The notes under the pieces are model-generated. The model made no database searches, was not told the origin of the DNA, and saw nothing but the letters and a program-made list of their open reading frames with translations. From the NCBI RefSeq assembly GCF_014653435.1, contig NZ_BNAO01000001.1, positions 841,739 through 905,738 on the forward strand: DNA of 64,000 nucleotides. Direction: 5' to 3'. Below are positions 18,653 to 30,900 of this stretch, piece after piece (the first letter of the stretch is position 1; each line of letters opens with the position of its first letter). This DNA comes from Alishewanella longhuensis. Its GTDB lineage: Bacteria > Pseudomonadota > Gammaproteobacteria > Enterobacterales > Alteromonadaceae. Position numbers and translations under genes: made by a program.

Positions 18653-19657
18653 ATGAGTAGTAAACCCATAGTACTTAGTGGCGCCCAGCCATCCGGACAA
18701 CTGACCATCGGTAACTATCTGGGTGCCTTGCGCCAGTGGGATAAGATGCAAGACGACTATAACTGCTTGTATTGTATTGTAGACTTGCATGCTATTACTG
18801 TTCGGCAAGAGCCGGCAGCCTTGCGTAGTGCCTCTTTGGACAGCCTAGCTTTGTACTTAGCCTGTGGTATTGATCCGCAGCGTTCTGCGGTTTTTATGCA
18901 ATCTCATGTGCCGGAGCATAGTCAGCTAGCCTGGGTATTAAATTGTTACACTCAGTTTGGCGAGCTGAGCCGTATGACGCAGTTTAAAGATAAGTCCGAG
19001 CGGCACAATAATAATGTTAACGCCGGTTTATTTACTTATCCGGTGTTAATGGCGGCAGATATTCTGCTATATCAAGCAAATCAGGTGCCGGTAGGTCACG
19101 ATCAAAAGCAACATTTAGAATTAGCGCGCGATGTCGCTTCGCGTTTTAATGCCATCCATGGTGATGTTTTTACGGTGCCAGAGCCTTTTATCCCGCAAGT
19201 TGCAGCAAGAGTGATGAGCTTGCAGGAACCCACGAAGAAAATGTCTAAATCGGATGAGAATCCGTGGAATTTTGTGGGTTTGCTGGAAGATCCTAAGATG
19301 ATCAGCAAAAAGTTTAAAAAGGCCATCACGGATTCCGAAGATCCGCCACGGGTGTATTTTGATCAGGACAACAAGCCGGGCGTTGCCAACTTACTCAATA
19401 TTCTAAGTGGTGTAACTGGCAATGACGTGGAAGCCTTAGTCGCTGAATACGAAGGTAAAATGTATGGTCATTTAAAAACCGATGTTGCCGATGCCGTCAT
19501 CGCATTGCTAGAGCCGGTACAACAGAAGTTCACCGAGATCCGAGCGGACCACACTTTAATGCAGCAAGTGCTGCGTGCTGGTGCTGCCAAAGCACGCGAA
19601 CATGCTGCGAAAACGCTACAGCAAGTCAATGACGCTGTGGGTTTTGTTGCGCCTTAA
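18653..19657 (+). CDS. trpS: Tryptophanyl-tRNA synthetase
   Basis: Class I aminoacyl-tRNA synthetase charging tRNA-Trp. The HIGH equivalent is TIGN in [14 protein letters not shown] near residues 13-26, and KMSKS is near 195-199 ([10 protein letters not shown]). DLHAITV near 44 and [13 protein letters not shown] near 150 are family markers. 334 residues, usual length. It has its own promoter-like sequence, so it need not depend on rpe transcription. Confidence 0.97.
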   Translation: MSSKPIVLSGAQPSGQLTIGNYLGALRQWDKMQDDYNCLYCIVDLHAITVRQEPAALRSASLDSLALYLACGIDPQRSAVFMQSHVPEHSQLAWVLNCYTQFGELSRMTQFKDKSERHNNNVNAGLFTYPVLMAADILLYQANQVPVGHDQKQHLELARDVASRFNAIHGDVFTVPEPFIPQVAARVMSLQEPTKKMSKSDENPWNFVGLLEDPKMISKKFKKAITDSEDPPRVYFDQDNKPGVANLLNILSGVTGNDVEALVAEYEGKMYGHLKTDVADAVIALLEPVQQKFTEIRADHTLMQQVLRAGAAKAREHAAKTLQQVNDAVGFVAP

Positions 19658-19684
19658 CAAAAGGCACTTTATCGGGGCATCATA

Positions 19685-20269
19685 ATGCTGTTGATGATCG
19701 ATAATTACGATTCTTTTACCTGGAACCTGGTGCAGTATTTTGCTGCGCTGGGGCAAGAGGTAATGGTAAAGCGTAATGATGAGTTAACTGTGGCACAAAT
19801 AGCACAACTTGCGCCGAAGTATTTAGTTATTTCTCCCGGACCGGGGACGCCAGATGAGGCGGGTATTAGTTTAGCAGCTATTGAAGCCTTTGCCGGTGAA
19901 CTGCCTATATTGGGTGTTTGTCTGGGGCACCAGGCGATTGCGCAGGTACTGGGTGCCAGAGTGATTCGTGCCAGGCAAGTGATGCATGGTAAAAACTCGC
20001 CGATAGTGCACCAGCAACAGTCGGTTTTTAAAGATTTGCCTTCGCCGTTAAGTGTTACTCGCTATCATTCTTTAGTGGTGGATAAGGCAACTTTACCGAA
20101 ACACGCTATTGTCACTGCAACTACGCAGCCTGCAACCGACGGCTGGCAGGATATTATGGGACTCTATGTGCCGGAGATGCAGCTACATGGCGTGCAATTT
20201 CATCCTGAAGCTATCCTTACTGAACATGGTCAGACCATGTTGGCAAATTTTTTATCGCTGACTGAATAA
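19685..20269 (+). CDS. pabA: Aminodeoxychorismate synthase / anthranilate synthase glutaminase
   Basis: Class I glutamine amidotransferase subunit that supplies ammonia to PabB (folate) or TrpE (tryptophan). Triad: Cys in GVCLGHQ near residue 80, and His/Glu in FHPEA near 170. [14 protein letters not shown] is the family start. 194 residues. PabA and TrpG cannot be told apart by sequence alone. The position just before argD matches the E. coli pabA-argD order and no trp genes are near, hence pabA; it may serve both pathways. Confidence 0.9.
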   Translation: MLLMIDNYDSFTWNLVQYFAALGQEVMVKRNDELTVAQIAQLAPKYLVISPGPGTPDEAGISLAAIEAFAGELPILGVCLGHQAIAQVLGARVIRARQVMHGKNSPIVHQQQSVFKDLPSPLSVTRYHSLVVDKATLPKHAIVTATTQPATDGWQDIMGLYVPEMQLHGVQFHPEAILTEHGQTMLANFLSLTE

Positions 20270-20525
20270 GCTTTTCCTTTCTTACGCCAGTTTATTGCCA
20301 GCTCAGGTTTAGTCTGAACTGGCAGCCAATTACTCACTTTGATGTTGTTACAATTTACGGCTATCTATGCATTTATGCTGCAAATCTATCTGTAGCCCTT
20401 ATTTTTTAGGGCTTTGCGGGCCTTTTCAACACAAGACATGGCTGTTTAAATCTGTAATAATGTTGATTAATGACCACAGAACAAGTGGTAAAGCATTGCC
20501 CTACTACCAGCAAAAAAGAGGATAG

Positions 20526-21749
<1,224 letters not shown>

Positions 21750-21786
21750 AAAATTTGCCAACAATGCGGCACTAAGATCGCTGGCA

Positions 21787-21805
21787 GGGGTAGGCTAACT
21801 ACCCC
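21787..21805 (+). other. Stem-loop between argD and astA
   Basis: Perfect 7-base stem GGGGTAG / CTACCCC with a 5-base loop GCTAA in the 124-base gap. No T-run follows, so it probably modulates the ratio or stability of the two cistrons rather than ending transcription. Confidence 0.45.
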
Positions 21806-21873
21806 TTAGAACAAGATATGAAGCAAGCAGAATACTGCGAAAAAATTATAAAGCAAAAATGGAGTAAGCGACC

Positions 21874-22893
21874 ATGATGGTAATTCGCCCGATCTGTGCG
21901 AGTGATTACCCGGCGCTGTATCAAATGGCAGTAGAGTCAGGACATGGCTTTACTTCCTTGCCGGTCAACGAAGAGCTGCTGATGCGTAAAATCAGCCGCT
22001 CTGAAACCTCTTTTGCCAAGGTTACCAACACCCCTGGTGACGAAGGCTATTTATTTGTATTAGAGGATACCAGTACCGGACAGGTCTGTGGTACCAGTGC
22101 GCTGGAAGCCGCGGTCGGTCTGGATGATGCCTTTTATCACTATCATTTAGGTAAGGTAGTGCATAGCTCGCGTTCACTGGGTGTGTATAAAACGGTCGAT
22201 ATTTTAACGCTATGCAACGATTACACTGGGGTAAGCGAGCTCTGTACCTTATTTTTACGACCACCGTTTCGCCAAAAACATAATGGCCGTTTGTTGTCGA
22301 AAATGCGCTTTTTGTTTTTGGCTGAGTTTGCCGAGCGTTTTTCAGATAAAGTGATAGCAGAATTGAGAGGCGTTTCAGATGCACAGGGGAACTCGCCATT
22401 TTGGCAATGGCTACAAGAGCATTTCTTTTCGGTTGATTTTCCCACCGCAGATTATCTGACAGGTATTGGGCAAAAAGTCTTTATCGCCGAACTGATGCCG
22501 AAATACCCCATCTATGTCAGCTTACTTAGCAAAGCGGCGCAGCAGGTGATTGGTAAGGTACATGAGCAAACCCGGCCAGCACTGGCGTTACTGGAATCAG
22601 AAGGTTTTTCCTGCCGCGGTTATGTTGATATTTTTGATGCTGGCCCAACCGTAGAAGCCAGAACTTCACACATTAGAACCATTCGTGAAAGTAAGCGGTT
22701 GAAAGTACAGATTGGCCAGGTCGCCGCTGGCACTGAACCTTATCTTATTAGCAACACCTCGCTGAGCAGTTTTAGAGCAAGCTGGGCCGAATTGTCGCCA
22801 GCAGCGCACGGCGAACAGATAACGATAAGCCCGGCCTTAGCAACAGTGCTGCAAGTCAGTGCTGGCGACTGGGTGAGAATAAGTAAAATTTAA
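21874..22893 (+). CDS. astA: Arginine N-succinyltransferase
   Basis: First step of arginine succinyltransferase catabolism: arginine plus succinyl-CoA gives N2-succinylarginine. IRPICASDYPALYQMA, GHGFTSLPVNEELL near residues 26-39 and LFLRPPFRQKHNGRLLS near 125-141 (acyl-CoA region) are typical of AstA/AruF. 339 residues. The family sometimes has two subunits (AruF/AruG); only one copy is present here. GGAG lies 9 bases before the first of two ATGs. Followed 14 bases later by astD. Confidence 0.95.
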   Translation: MMVIRPICASDYPALYQMAVESGHGFTSLPVNEELLMRKISRSETSFAKVTNTPGDEGYLFVLEDTSTGQVCGTSALEAAVGLDDAFYHYHLGKVVHSSRSLGVYKTVDILTLCNDYTGVSELCTLFLRPPFRQKHNGRLLSKMRFLFLAEFAERFSDKVIAELRGVSDAQGNSPFWQWLQEHFFSVDFPTADYLTGIGQKVFIAELMPKYPIYVSLLSKAAQQVIGKVHEQTRPALALLESEGFSCRGYVDIFDAGPTVEARTSHIRTIRESKRLKVQIGQVAAGTEPYLISNTSLSSFRASWAELSPAAHGEQITISPALATVLQVSAGDWVRISKI

Positions 22894-22904
22894 AACAGGA
22901 GTAA

Positions 22905-24377
<1,473 letters not shown>

Positions 24378-24385
24378 TCGGAAAG

Positions 24386-24412
24386 AATCGGCGCTACGGC
24401 GCCGATTTGTTT
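24386..24412 (+). terminator. Terminator of the argD-astA-astD cluster
   Basis: 9-base GC-rich stem AATCGGCGC / GCGCCGATT with a TACG tetraloop, followed by TGTTTT, starting 9 bases after the astD stop. Confidence 0.85.
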
Positions 24413-24507
24413 TCCGGGAAATAATTTGCTTAAATAACGTATGTTTGTCTGTTGCTGTTGTAAGATGTAAGTAGCAACTCACGCAATTATTCCTGTGCAG
24501 GTACTCT

Positions 24508-24858
24508 ATGGTTATTGATAAACCCGGTTATGAACACCTGATCCAGTTTCTGACAGAGCACCTGGCGCTATTTACCGCTACCGGGCCTGCTGCCCGCGAC
24601 GGTAAAACTATCGGTGTGCTGCTAGAGGAAAAAATTGCAGAGCAAATTATTACACTATGCCGGCAGCACGATGAGTTAGAAATGAATCATCGTTCACTGA
24701 TCATTCGTGAAGTCGACGGTATTATGTACGACTTTCAGGAAGTACTCTCGTCGGTACTAGACAAACCCGCTACCGAGCATCAATTAGAGCTCATCACCGA
24801 AATCTCATTGTTAATCAAAAATCTGTTCGATACTGCTATTGCTGCTTTATTTGACTAA
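24508..24858 (+). CDS. DUF3802 family protein
   Basis: 116 residues, cytoplasmic, no signal peptide or membrane segment. Predicted mostly helical and acidic. The MVIDKPGYEHLIQFLTEHL start and the NHRSLIIREVDGIMYDFQEV core (about residues 62-81) match my memory of DUF3802 in Shewanella and Alteromonas relatives, usually next to the AST genes or crp. Function unknown. It has its own space after the ast terminator and is probably a separate transcription unit. Confidence 0.75.
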   Translation: MVIDKPGYEHLIQFLTEHLALFTATGPAARDGKTIGVLLEEKIAEQIITLCRQHDELEMNHRSLIIREVDGIMYDFQEVLSSVLDKPATEHQLELITEISLLIKNLFDTAIAALFD

Positions 24859-24964
24859 GCAAATGCTCATAAGCTGCTGAAGAAAGGGCGCAGGCGATTT
24901 TACTGGCGACTTGCGGCAGTTTTACGTAAAATACCCAGCCTTATTTTTAAGCTGGGGTTGCATA

Positions 24965-25375
24965 GTGGAAGCGAAAGTAAGTTGGGCCAAAGACTTAACC
25001 TTTATCGGTTATTCTGGCAGTGGTCATGCCGTGGTGTTTGATGCGGATCGTGATTCTAACAAAGCCCCTACGCCTATGGAAATGCTACTGATGTCTGCTG
25101 GTGCTTGTTCATCGGTTGATGTGGTGGGTATTTTGCAAAAAGCGCGTCAGCAAATTATCGGTTGTGAAGTAGAGCTTGCCGCAGAGCGTGCGGAAACTGT
25201 ACCTAAAGTTTTTACCCGCTTGCATTTGCATTTTGTGGTAACAGGTACGGCGTTAAGTGAGAAGCAAGTAGAGCGCGCGGTAAATTTGTCGGCTGAGAAA
25301 TATTGCTCAGTTTCCATTATGTTATCTCAGAGCGTTAAGGTAACGCATTCATTCAGCATTAAAGAGGCTGAATGA
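24965..25375 (+). CDS. yhfA: OsmC-like protein YhfA
   Basis: OsmC/Ohr-fold protein, cytoplasmic, of unproven function (possible thiol peroxidase). APTPMEMLLMSAGACSSVDVV (from about residue 36) holds the first OsmC cysteine; the second is in LSAEKYCSVSIML near 113. 136 residues from GTG 24965. The frame opens further upstream with TTG, but GTG gives MEAKVSWAKDLTF, which aligns with E. coli YhfA, and GGGG lies just before it. Neighbourhood with prkB matches E. coli; crp, which is next to yhfA there, is absent here. Confidence 0.85.
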   Translation: MEAKVSWAKDLTFIGYSGSGHAVVFDADRDSNKAPTPMEMLLMSAGACSSVDVVGILQKARQQIIGCEVELAAERAETVPKVFTRLHLHFVVTGTALSEKQVERAVNLSAEKYCSVSIMLSQSVKVTHSFSIKEAE

Positions 25376-25447
25376 GTTTAGTGTCTGCTGGTCGGGCTGA
25401 AAGTTAACTGCGGCGTGGTATTGCGTCGTTAGCGGAGAGCAAAGAAA

Positions 25448-26254
25448 TTGGTTAAGCCTTTTGAGAAACTGAAACTACACGGGTTTAATAACCTGACTAA
25501 GAGTTTAAGTTTTAGTATTTACGATATTTGTTATGCTAAAACCGAACAACACCGTCAGGAGTACATTGAGTATATTGACGAACAATATAATGCTGATCGT
25601 CTTACTGATATTCTGACCGAAGTAGTGGATATTATTGGCGCCAATGTGCTGAATATTGCCCGGCAGGACTATGATCCTCAGGGCGCCAGTGTCACTATCC
25701 TGGTTAGTGAAGAACCCATACTTGTTGATCCGGACAACACCGAGAACCCGGGACCTTTGCCTGAAGCTGTAGTAGCGCACTTAGACAAGAGTCATATCTG
25801 CGTTCACACTTACCCTGAAGTGCATCCACATGATGGTATTTGTACCTTCCGTGCTGATATCGAGGTATCTACCTGCGGTATTATCTCGCCGTTAAAAGCA
25901 CTGAATTTTCTGATCCATAGTTTTGAGTCAGATGTGGTTACTATCGATTACCGGGTGCGTGGTTTTACCCGTGATATCAGTGGTACCAAGCACTATATCG
26001 ATCATCCTATTTCTTCTATCCAGAATTTTATGGATGACGACACCAAGAAAGCCTTCCAAATGATCGACGTTAACGTTTATCAGGAAAATCTGTTCCATAC
26101 CAAAATGATGTTAAAAGAAGGTGACTTGAATAATTATCTGTTTGGTATGGGAACTGACTCTATGACCGCAGATGAGCAAAAAACTATCAGTAAAAAAGTA
26201 TTTCGGGAAATTCGCGAAATCTTTTATGGCCGCAACTTGCCGGAGATAAAATAA
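25448..26254 (+). CDS. speD: S-adenosylmethionine decarboxylase proenzyme
   Basis: Pyruvoyl enzyme making decarboxylated SAM, the aminopropyl donor for spermidine. [20 protein letters not shown] at the start and the self-cleavage site in [14 protein letters not shown] near residue 115 (the Ser becomes pyruvoyl) identify the E. coli-type long form; 268 residues. The only start that fits is TTG 25448, with GGAG about 10 bases upstream. The usual partner speE is not adjacent, so spermidine synthase must be elsewhere. Ends at a terminator shared with prkB. Confidence 0.95.
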   Translation: MVKPFEKLKLHGFNNLTKSLSFSIYDICYAKTEQHRQEYIEYIDEQYNADRLTDILTEVVDIIGANVLNIARQDYDPQGASVTILVSEEPILVDPDNTENPGPLPEAVVAHLDKSHICVHTYPEVHPHDGICTFRADIEVSTCGIISPLKALNFLIHSFESDVVTIDYRVRGFTRDISGTKHYIDHPISSIQNFMDDDTKKAFQMIDVNVYQENLFHTKMMLKEGDLNNYLFGMGTDSMTADEQKTISKKVFREIREIFYGRNLPEIK

Positions 26255-26264
26255 CGCTGTTACC

Positions 26265-26296
26265 ATGAAAAAGGCCTTATCTAAGGCCTTTTTCAT
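26265..26296. terminator. Bidirectional terminator between speD and prkB
   Basis: Perfect 15-base inverted repeat, ATGAAAAAGGCCTTA and its complement 2 bases apart (tip bases must open), with A-tract and T-tract flanks. Works for both convergent genes. Confidence 0.88.
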
Positions 26297-26308
26297 TTAC
26301 TGATAGGG

Positions 26309-27193
26309 TTAAACTACCGAGTTGCGGGCATGGTAACGTTTTTGCATTAACGCCTCTATCAATGGGGTTAAAATCAGCTCCATGGCCAGTCCCATCTTAC
26401 CCCCTGGCACCACTAACGTATTGACCCGCGACATAAAAGCGCCGTCGATCATTTGCAGATAATAGGGGAAATCAACATGCTTAATGCCGCGAAAACGTAT
26501 TACCACAAAACTCTCATCTAACGAAGGAATATCCTTAGCACTAAAGGGGTTAGAGGTATCTACCGTTGGCACCCGTTGAAAATTGATATGGGTGCGGGAA
26601 AACTGTGGGGTAATATGATTAAAATAATCTTCCATACTTCTTACTATGCTAGCCTGCACGGCTTCGCGACTATGGCCGCGTTCAGAGGTATCCCGGATAA
26701 TCTTTTGGATCCACTCCAGGTTAACAATAGGTACCATGCCGATGAGTAAATCAACATGTTGTGCCACATTGTGTTGCTCTGTTACCGCCGCCCCATGTAA
26801 GCCTTCATAAAAAAGCAAATCGGTATTAGGGCGTAAATCCTGCCAAGGAGTGAAAGTGCCTGGTAGCTGATTATAGGGTACTGCTTCGTCAAAGGTATGC
26901 AGGTAGTGCCGAATACGGCCAGTACCGGTTTCTGCATAACTGGCAAAGAAATTTTCTAAAGTGCCAAAATCATTGGCTTCAGGCCCAAAATAACTGATAT
27001 AGCGCCCTTCCTCTTTTGCTTTACGAATAGCCAAATCCATCTCTGGACGGCTAAAACGGTGAAAGCAATCGCCCTCGACAAAGGCGGCATCAATACCTAA
27101 AGTACGGAATATATGCTTAAAAGCATTGGTGGTGGTGGTAGTGCCAGCGCCTGACGAACCCGTCACGGCAATAATCGGATTTTTGTGTGACAT
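26309..27193 (-). CDS. prkB: Phosphoribulokinase-family protein PrkB
   Basis: P-loop kinase. Walker A GSSGAGTTTT at residues 12-21, then EGDCFHRFSRPEMD near 40-53, FYEGLHGAAV near 128-137 and LEWIQKIIRDTSERGHS near 159-175. 294 residues, like E. coli PrkB. The family phosphorylates ribulose 5-phosphate in autotrophs. Here no RuBisCO or Calvin gene is near, and the yhfA neighbourhood is conserved in heterotrophs, so the physiological substrate is uncertain. Convergent with speD. Confidence 0.88.
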   Translation of the reverse strand: MSHKNPIIAVTGSSGAGTTTTTNAFKHIFRTLGIDAAFVEGDCFHRFSRPEMDLAIRKAKEEGRYISYFGPEANDFGTLENFFASYAETGTGRIRHYLHTFDEAVPYNQLPGTFTPWQDLRPNTDLLFYEGLHGAAVTEQHNVAQHVDLLIGMVPIVNLEWIQKIIRDTSERGHSREAVQASIVRSMEDYFNHITPQFSRTHINFQRVPTVDTSNPFSAKDIPSLDESFVVIRFRGIKHVDFPYYLQMIDGAFMSRVNTLVVPGGKMGLAMELILTPLIEALMQKRYHARNSVV

Positions 27194-27327
27194 AAAGCCA
27201 GCCTGTAAGATGAATTACAGTTACCTTATCGGAATACCCTGGTTTGGTGCAACTATTTCCCTTAGGTTGATCCGAATGGCGTTGTTAGAGTACAACTAAC
27301 ATAGTACGCACACTTATGGAGAGATGT

Positions 27328-27723
27328 ATGTCAGACATTTTGCTGACCCTGCTAATTGCCGCACTGCTCCCTTACCTGGCCAAAGCGCCTTTGGTTTGGG
27401 CTATGCATCGTGCCGGTGGTTATGACAATCATTACCCCAGACGCCAGCAAGCGGCGCTCAGCGATTTTGGTCAGCGCTGCAATGCGGCACATTATAATAG
27501 TTTTGAGGCGTTAATAGTGTTTAGCACCGCATGCGTTTTCGTTGTTGCCGCTGGTAGCGTAACGACCGCGATGTTGTTTGCCAGTTGGGGTTTTATTGTG
27601 TGCCGTATTGGTTACTTGTGTTGTTACTGGTTTAATTGGGCCACAGCCCGTAGTTTAATCTGGTTGGGCTCTATGGCGGCGGCCATCAGCCTGATGCTGA
27701 TGGCACTGACGCAACTTAATTAA
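27328..27723 (+). CDS. MAPEG family membrane protein
   Basis: About 131 residues with four predicted membrane helices; the MAPEG fold includes glutathione transferase-like and leukotriene-synthase enzymes. RAGGYDNHYPRRQQ and CNAAHYNSFEAL match bacterial MAPEG proteins. The frame opens at ATG 27316, but ATG 27328 has GGAG 6 bases upstream and gives MSDILLTLL. Its stop overlaps the stop of the convergent nuclease gene by 4 bases, with no terminator between. Substrate unknown. Confidence 0.75.
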   Translation: MSDILLTLLIAALLPYLAKAPLVWAMHRAGGYDNHYPRRQQAALSDFGQRCNAAHYNSFEALIVFSTACVFVVAAGSVTTAMLFASWGFIVCRIGYLCCYWFNWATARSLIWLGSMAAAISLMLMALTQLN

Positions 27724-29492
27724 AATGCAAAGGTGGCCAGAATAGGATCGTGGTCTGAAGAGCGATAAGGATTAGCCTCATACAATAGTGGTAGCTGGCT
27801 GGCCGGCTTAAAACGTAAGCTGTAATCTAATAATACAGGTTCATCAGCATTAATAGGCCAGTGCTGAAAATCCGTTAGCTTAGCGGCCAGACTTGGGCTA
27901 GCTAGCATATGGTCTAACGAGCCTGATCTGCCACGAAATACAAAAGAGTATGATTGCTGCTTACCATCGCTAAGATACTGCCAACCCTGTTGCTCAAAAT
28001 AGCGAATAGGATCTTCCATCCGATAGGCATTAAAATCACCCACTATTACACTATACGTAGTACTGATGCCGGTAGGCTGAGTTTGCAGCCACTGCTGTAA
28101 CGCTGCTGCCGCTTCTACCCGGGCAGCGTTCCAACAGGCCTGACCATCACCTTGATCTTTCTGCTGGGTATAGTCTGCCGCACCACTGCGTGGGCAACTG
28201 CCTTTCGATTTAAAATGATTTACGGCAAAGGTAAACTCGGTGTCAGATGCCAAATGTCGGAAGCTTTGTGCGACAGGTGGTCGGTGTAATCGGGTAAAAG
28301 GAGCTGCGGTTTGGGTAGCGGCTTCACCCAGCGCACTCACCCGGCTGCCTCGATAAAAAATGCCTACTTTAATCGCATCGCTCCCCGGTGTTTCGGCAGT
28401 TATTACCATTTGATAAGGCTCGCTGCTTTGCTGGTTAACTGCCGCTAATAGCGTTGCAATAGCACTGCCAGTGTTATAGCCGTTATTTTCCAGCTCAAGT
28501 AAGCCAATCACATCCGCATCTAGTGCGACTAAAGCCTGCACTAGTTTAGCTTGTTGACGTGCCAATTCTTCTGGTGTGCGGGCACCGCGGCGGGTGGGAA
28601 AAGGTTTTTCCTGGCCGTGACCGGTAAAAAAATTAAGCACATTGTAACTGGCAATGCGCAATTCATTTTCGCCGGTGGCTTGCGGTTTATCGGGTCGCGG
28701 ATTGGCGTTAACAAAGTTGGGTTGCTGAGTGGGCAGTAAGCGATAACCACGTTCGTCTTGATGCACAATACCTTCAACGTTTAGTACCTGATCACCAACC
28801 CGCAGGCTACTTTGAGCTGTTAATCCTGTACTGGGGTAGGGCAGAGGGTCTGGGTTTTGTTGCCAAAGGCCATCATCCAGCAAAATGGCTTGTCTGTCTT
28901 GCTGTACGGTTAGTCGTTGTGCTTCTTCACCAGGTGCCACTATTTGAGTAGGCACCATTAATCGAGTATCGGCTACTAAGATTTCACCATAACGACCAAG
29001 CTGATAGGTATCGGCCACCACTAGCGGTTGTTCAAAGCGCAGCCACATGCCCTCGTAGGCTTCCCAGCTAAGGTTGGCGTCTAACGGCAGTTGCACCAAC
29101 AGCGGTTTAATTGCCTTAGTACCGCATTCACTGAGCACTTCGGCATCAATTAAGCTGGTAAGCTGATCCACCTCAGCAACAGTGCCTGATACCACTAAAA
29201 TCTGCCCTGCCAGATATGGTGCAGGATCGGCAACTACCACAAAGATCCCTTCTGCAGTGGCGGGATCATTATCGGGCTTAAGGCTTTGTAACATAAGGCC
29301 AGGCATTGGGCCATCGTTATACACCTGACCTAGCACCACGCCTTGTATAGTAACTTGTTGGCTAAGTAAGCTACTAACTTCACCATGGCCTTGTATTTGA
29401 GCAATGGTATGGGAACTTTGCTCACAGCCAGTGGGGGCTTGCTGACAACCTGTTGCCAACACTAAAGTAAAAAGTAACGCTAAAATACGCAT
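27720..29492 (-). CDS. Lipoprotein endonuclease/exonuclease/phosphatase (ExeM/NucH-like)
   Basis: Predicted extracellular or surface nuclease. Lipoprotein signal peptide with lipobox LATGC (lipidated Cys at about residue 16), OB-fold-like region (about 30-270, GVVLGQVYNDGPMPGL), then an EEP catalytic domain with RIASYNVLNFF near 283, ELENNGYN near 335, VGDFNAYR near 490 and SSDHDPILA at the C-terminus. 590 residues, shorter than Shewanella ExeM. Likely degrades external DNA for phosphate or biofilm turnover; that role is inference. Confidence 0.85.
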   Translation of the reverse strand: MRILALLFTLVLATGCQQAPTGCEQSSHTIAQIQGHGEVSSLLSQQVTIQGVVLGQVYNDGPMPGLMLQSLKPDNDPATAEGIFVVVADPAPYLAGQILVVSGTVAEVDQLTSLIDAEVLSECGTKAIKPLLVQLPLDANLSWEAYEGMWLRFEQPLVVADTYQLGRYGEILVADTRLMVPTQIVAPGEEAQRLTVQQDRQAILLDDGLWQQNPDPLPYPSTGLTAQSSLRVGDQVLNVEGIVHQDERGYRLLPTQQPNFVNANPRPDKPQATGENELRIASYNVLNFFTGHGQEKPFPTRRGARTPEELARQQAKLVQALVALDADVIGLLELENNGYNTGSAIATLLAAVNQQSSEPYQMVITAETPGSDAIKVGIFYRGSRVSALGEAATQTAAPFTRLHRPPVAQSFRHLASDTEFTFAVNHFKSKGSCPRSGAADYTQQKDQGDGQACWNAARVEAAAALQQWLQTQPTGISTTYSVIVGDFNAYRMEDPIRYFEQQGWQYLSDGKQQSYSFVFRGRSGSLDHMLASPSLAAKLTDFQHWPINADEPVLLDYSLRFKPASQLPLLYEANPYRSSDHDPILATFAF

Positions 29493-29542
29493 AAAGGGTC
29501 CAAAAAATAGTCAGCTAATTTGCTTAGCTAAAGAATACGGCT

Positions 29543-29566
29543 AAAAAAAGGTGCCGAAGCACCTTT
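29543..29566 (-). terminator. Terminator after purD
   Basis: On the minus strand AAAGGTGC-TTCG-GCACCTTTTTTT: 8-base stem, stable TTCG tetraloop and a run of 7 T. Separates purD from the nuclease gene downstream. Confidence 0.9.
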
Positions 29567-29590
29567 GTCTGCAGCATTAAGTGATAAGTG

Positions 29591-30880
29591 TTAACTCTGC
29601 TGCTCACGAGCGATTGCCCGGTAACCAATGTCTTTTCGATAGAACACCTGTTCCCAGCAGATTTGCGAAGCCAGTTGATAAGCGGCTTGCTGCGCCTCAG
29701 TAACGTTATTACCCAAGGCGGTCGCGCATAGCACCCGGCCGCCGTTAGTAACCACATCGTTACCTTTTAACTCAGTACCGGCATGGAATACTTTCGCGCC
29801 TATGGCAGTGGGTGTGTCCAAACCATGAATAACTGCGCCCTTGGCGTAAGTATCCGGGTAACCCCCTGCAGCCATCACTACACCTACCGCTGCTTGCTCG
29901 GTAAATGTAATTTCGGTTTGATCCAGCTTGCCAGCAACGGCATTCTGGCATAGTACTACTAGGTCGGATTGTAGACGCAACATAATGGGCTGGGTTTCCG
30001 GATCGCCAAAACGGCAGTTAAATTCAAGTACCTTGGCTGAGCCATCTGGCGCAATCATTAAACCGGCATACAAAAAGCCGGTGTAAACATTACCCTCTGC
30101 GGCCATACCTTTTACCGTAGGGTAAATCACATTTTCCATTACCCATTGATGCACTGCCGGCGTGACGACAGGGGCGGGTGAGTAGGCACCCATGCCACCG
30201 GTATTAGGGCCTTTATCACCATCATCGCGCGCTTTGTGATCTTGCGATGAAGCAAAAGCCAGAGCATGTTCCCCATCTACCATGACAATAAAAGAGGCTT
30301 CTTCACCGGTTAAAAACTCTTCGATGACCACACGGCTACCAGCATCACCAAACTTATTGCCGGCTAACATATCATCAATAGCAGCAAAGGCTTCCGCTTC
30401 CATTTGCGCAATGATAACGCCTTTACCCGCGGCCAGGCCGTCGGCTTTAATCACGATAGGCGTGCCAAGCTGGCGCACATAGTCTTTGGCTGGTGCTATT
30501 TCGGTAAAGTTCTGGTACGCCGCTGTTGGGATCTGATGTCGGGCTAAAAAATCTTTGGCAAAGGCTTTTGAGCTTTCTAACTGGGCTGCCGCCTGGGTTG
30601 GGCCAAAAATGGCTAAACCTGCGGCACGGAACTTATCAACCACTCCTTTGGCAAGGGGTGCCTCCGGACCAACAATAGTTAAATCGAGTTGCTGCTGCTG
30701 GGCAAAAGCCAGTAAGGCATCGACATCATCCGCAGCGATGGCGACATTTTGTAAGGCAGATTCACGGGCCGTGCCCGCATTACCCGGCGCGACAAATACC
30801 TGAGTGACCAGAGGAGATTGTGCTGCTTTCCAGGCCAGTGCATGCTCGCGGCCACCGCCACCTATTACCATTACTTTCAT
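29591..30880 (-). CDS. purD: Phosphoribosylamine-glycine ligase
   Basis: ATP-grasp enzyme joining phosphoribosylamine and glycine in purine synthesis. MKVMVIGGGGREHALAWK is the family start, VIKADGLAAGKGV near residues 140-152 the ATP-grasp loop, and FNCRFGDPETQ near 285 the metal site. 429 residues. In many relatives purD follows purH; here it follows an exported methyltransferase gene by only 20 bases, so the two may be cotranscribed. Confidence 0.96.
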   Translation of the reverse strand: MKVMVIGGGGREHALAWKAAQSPLVTQVFVAPGNAGTARESALQNVAIAADDVDALLAFAQQQQLDLTIVGPEAPLAKGVVDKFRAAGLAIFGPTQAAAQLESSKAFAKDFLARHQIPTAAYQNFTEIAPAKDYVRQLGTPIVIKADGLAAGKGVIIAQMEAEAFAAIDDMLAGNKFGDAGSRVVIEEFLTGEEASFIVMVDGEHALAFASSQDHKARDDGDKGPNTGGMGAYSPAPVVTPAVHQWVMENVIYPTVKGMAAEGNVYTGFLYAGLMIAPDGSAKVLEFNCRFGDPETQPIMLRLQSDLVVLCQNAVAGKLDQTEITFTEQAAVGVVMAAGGYPDTYAKGAVIHGLDTPTAIGAKVFHAGTELKGNDVVTNGGRVLCATALGNNVTEAQQAAYQLASQICWEQVFYRKDIGYRAIAREQQS

Positions 30881-30900
30881 CAGTTGTTCCGCTTTGTTTG

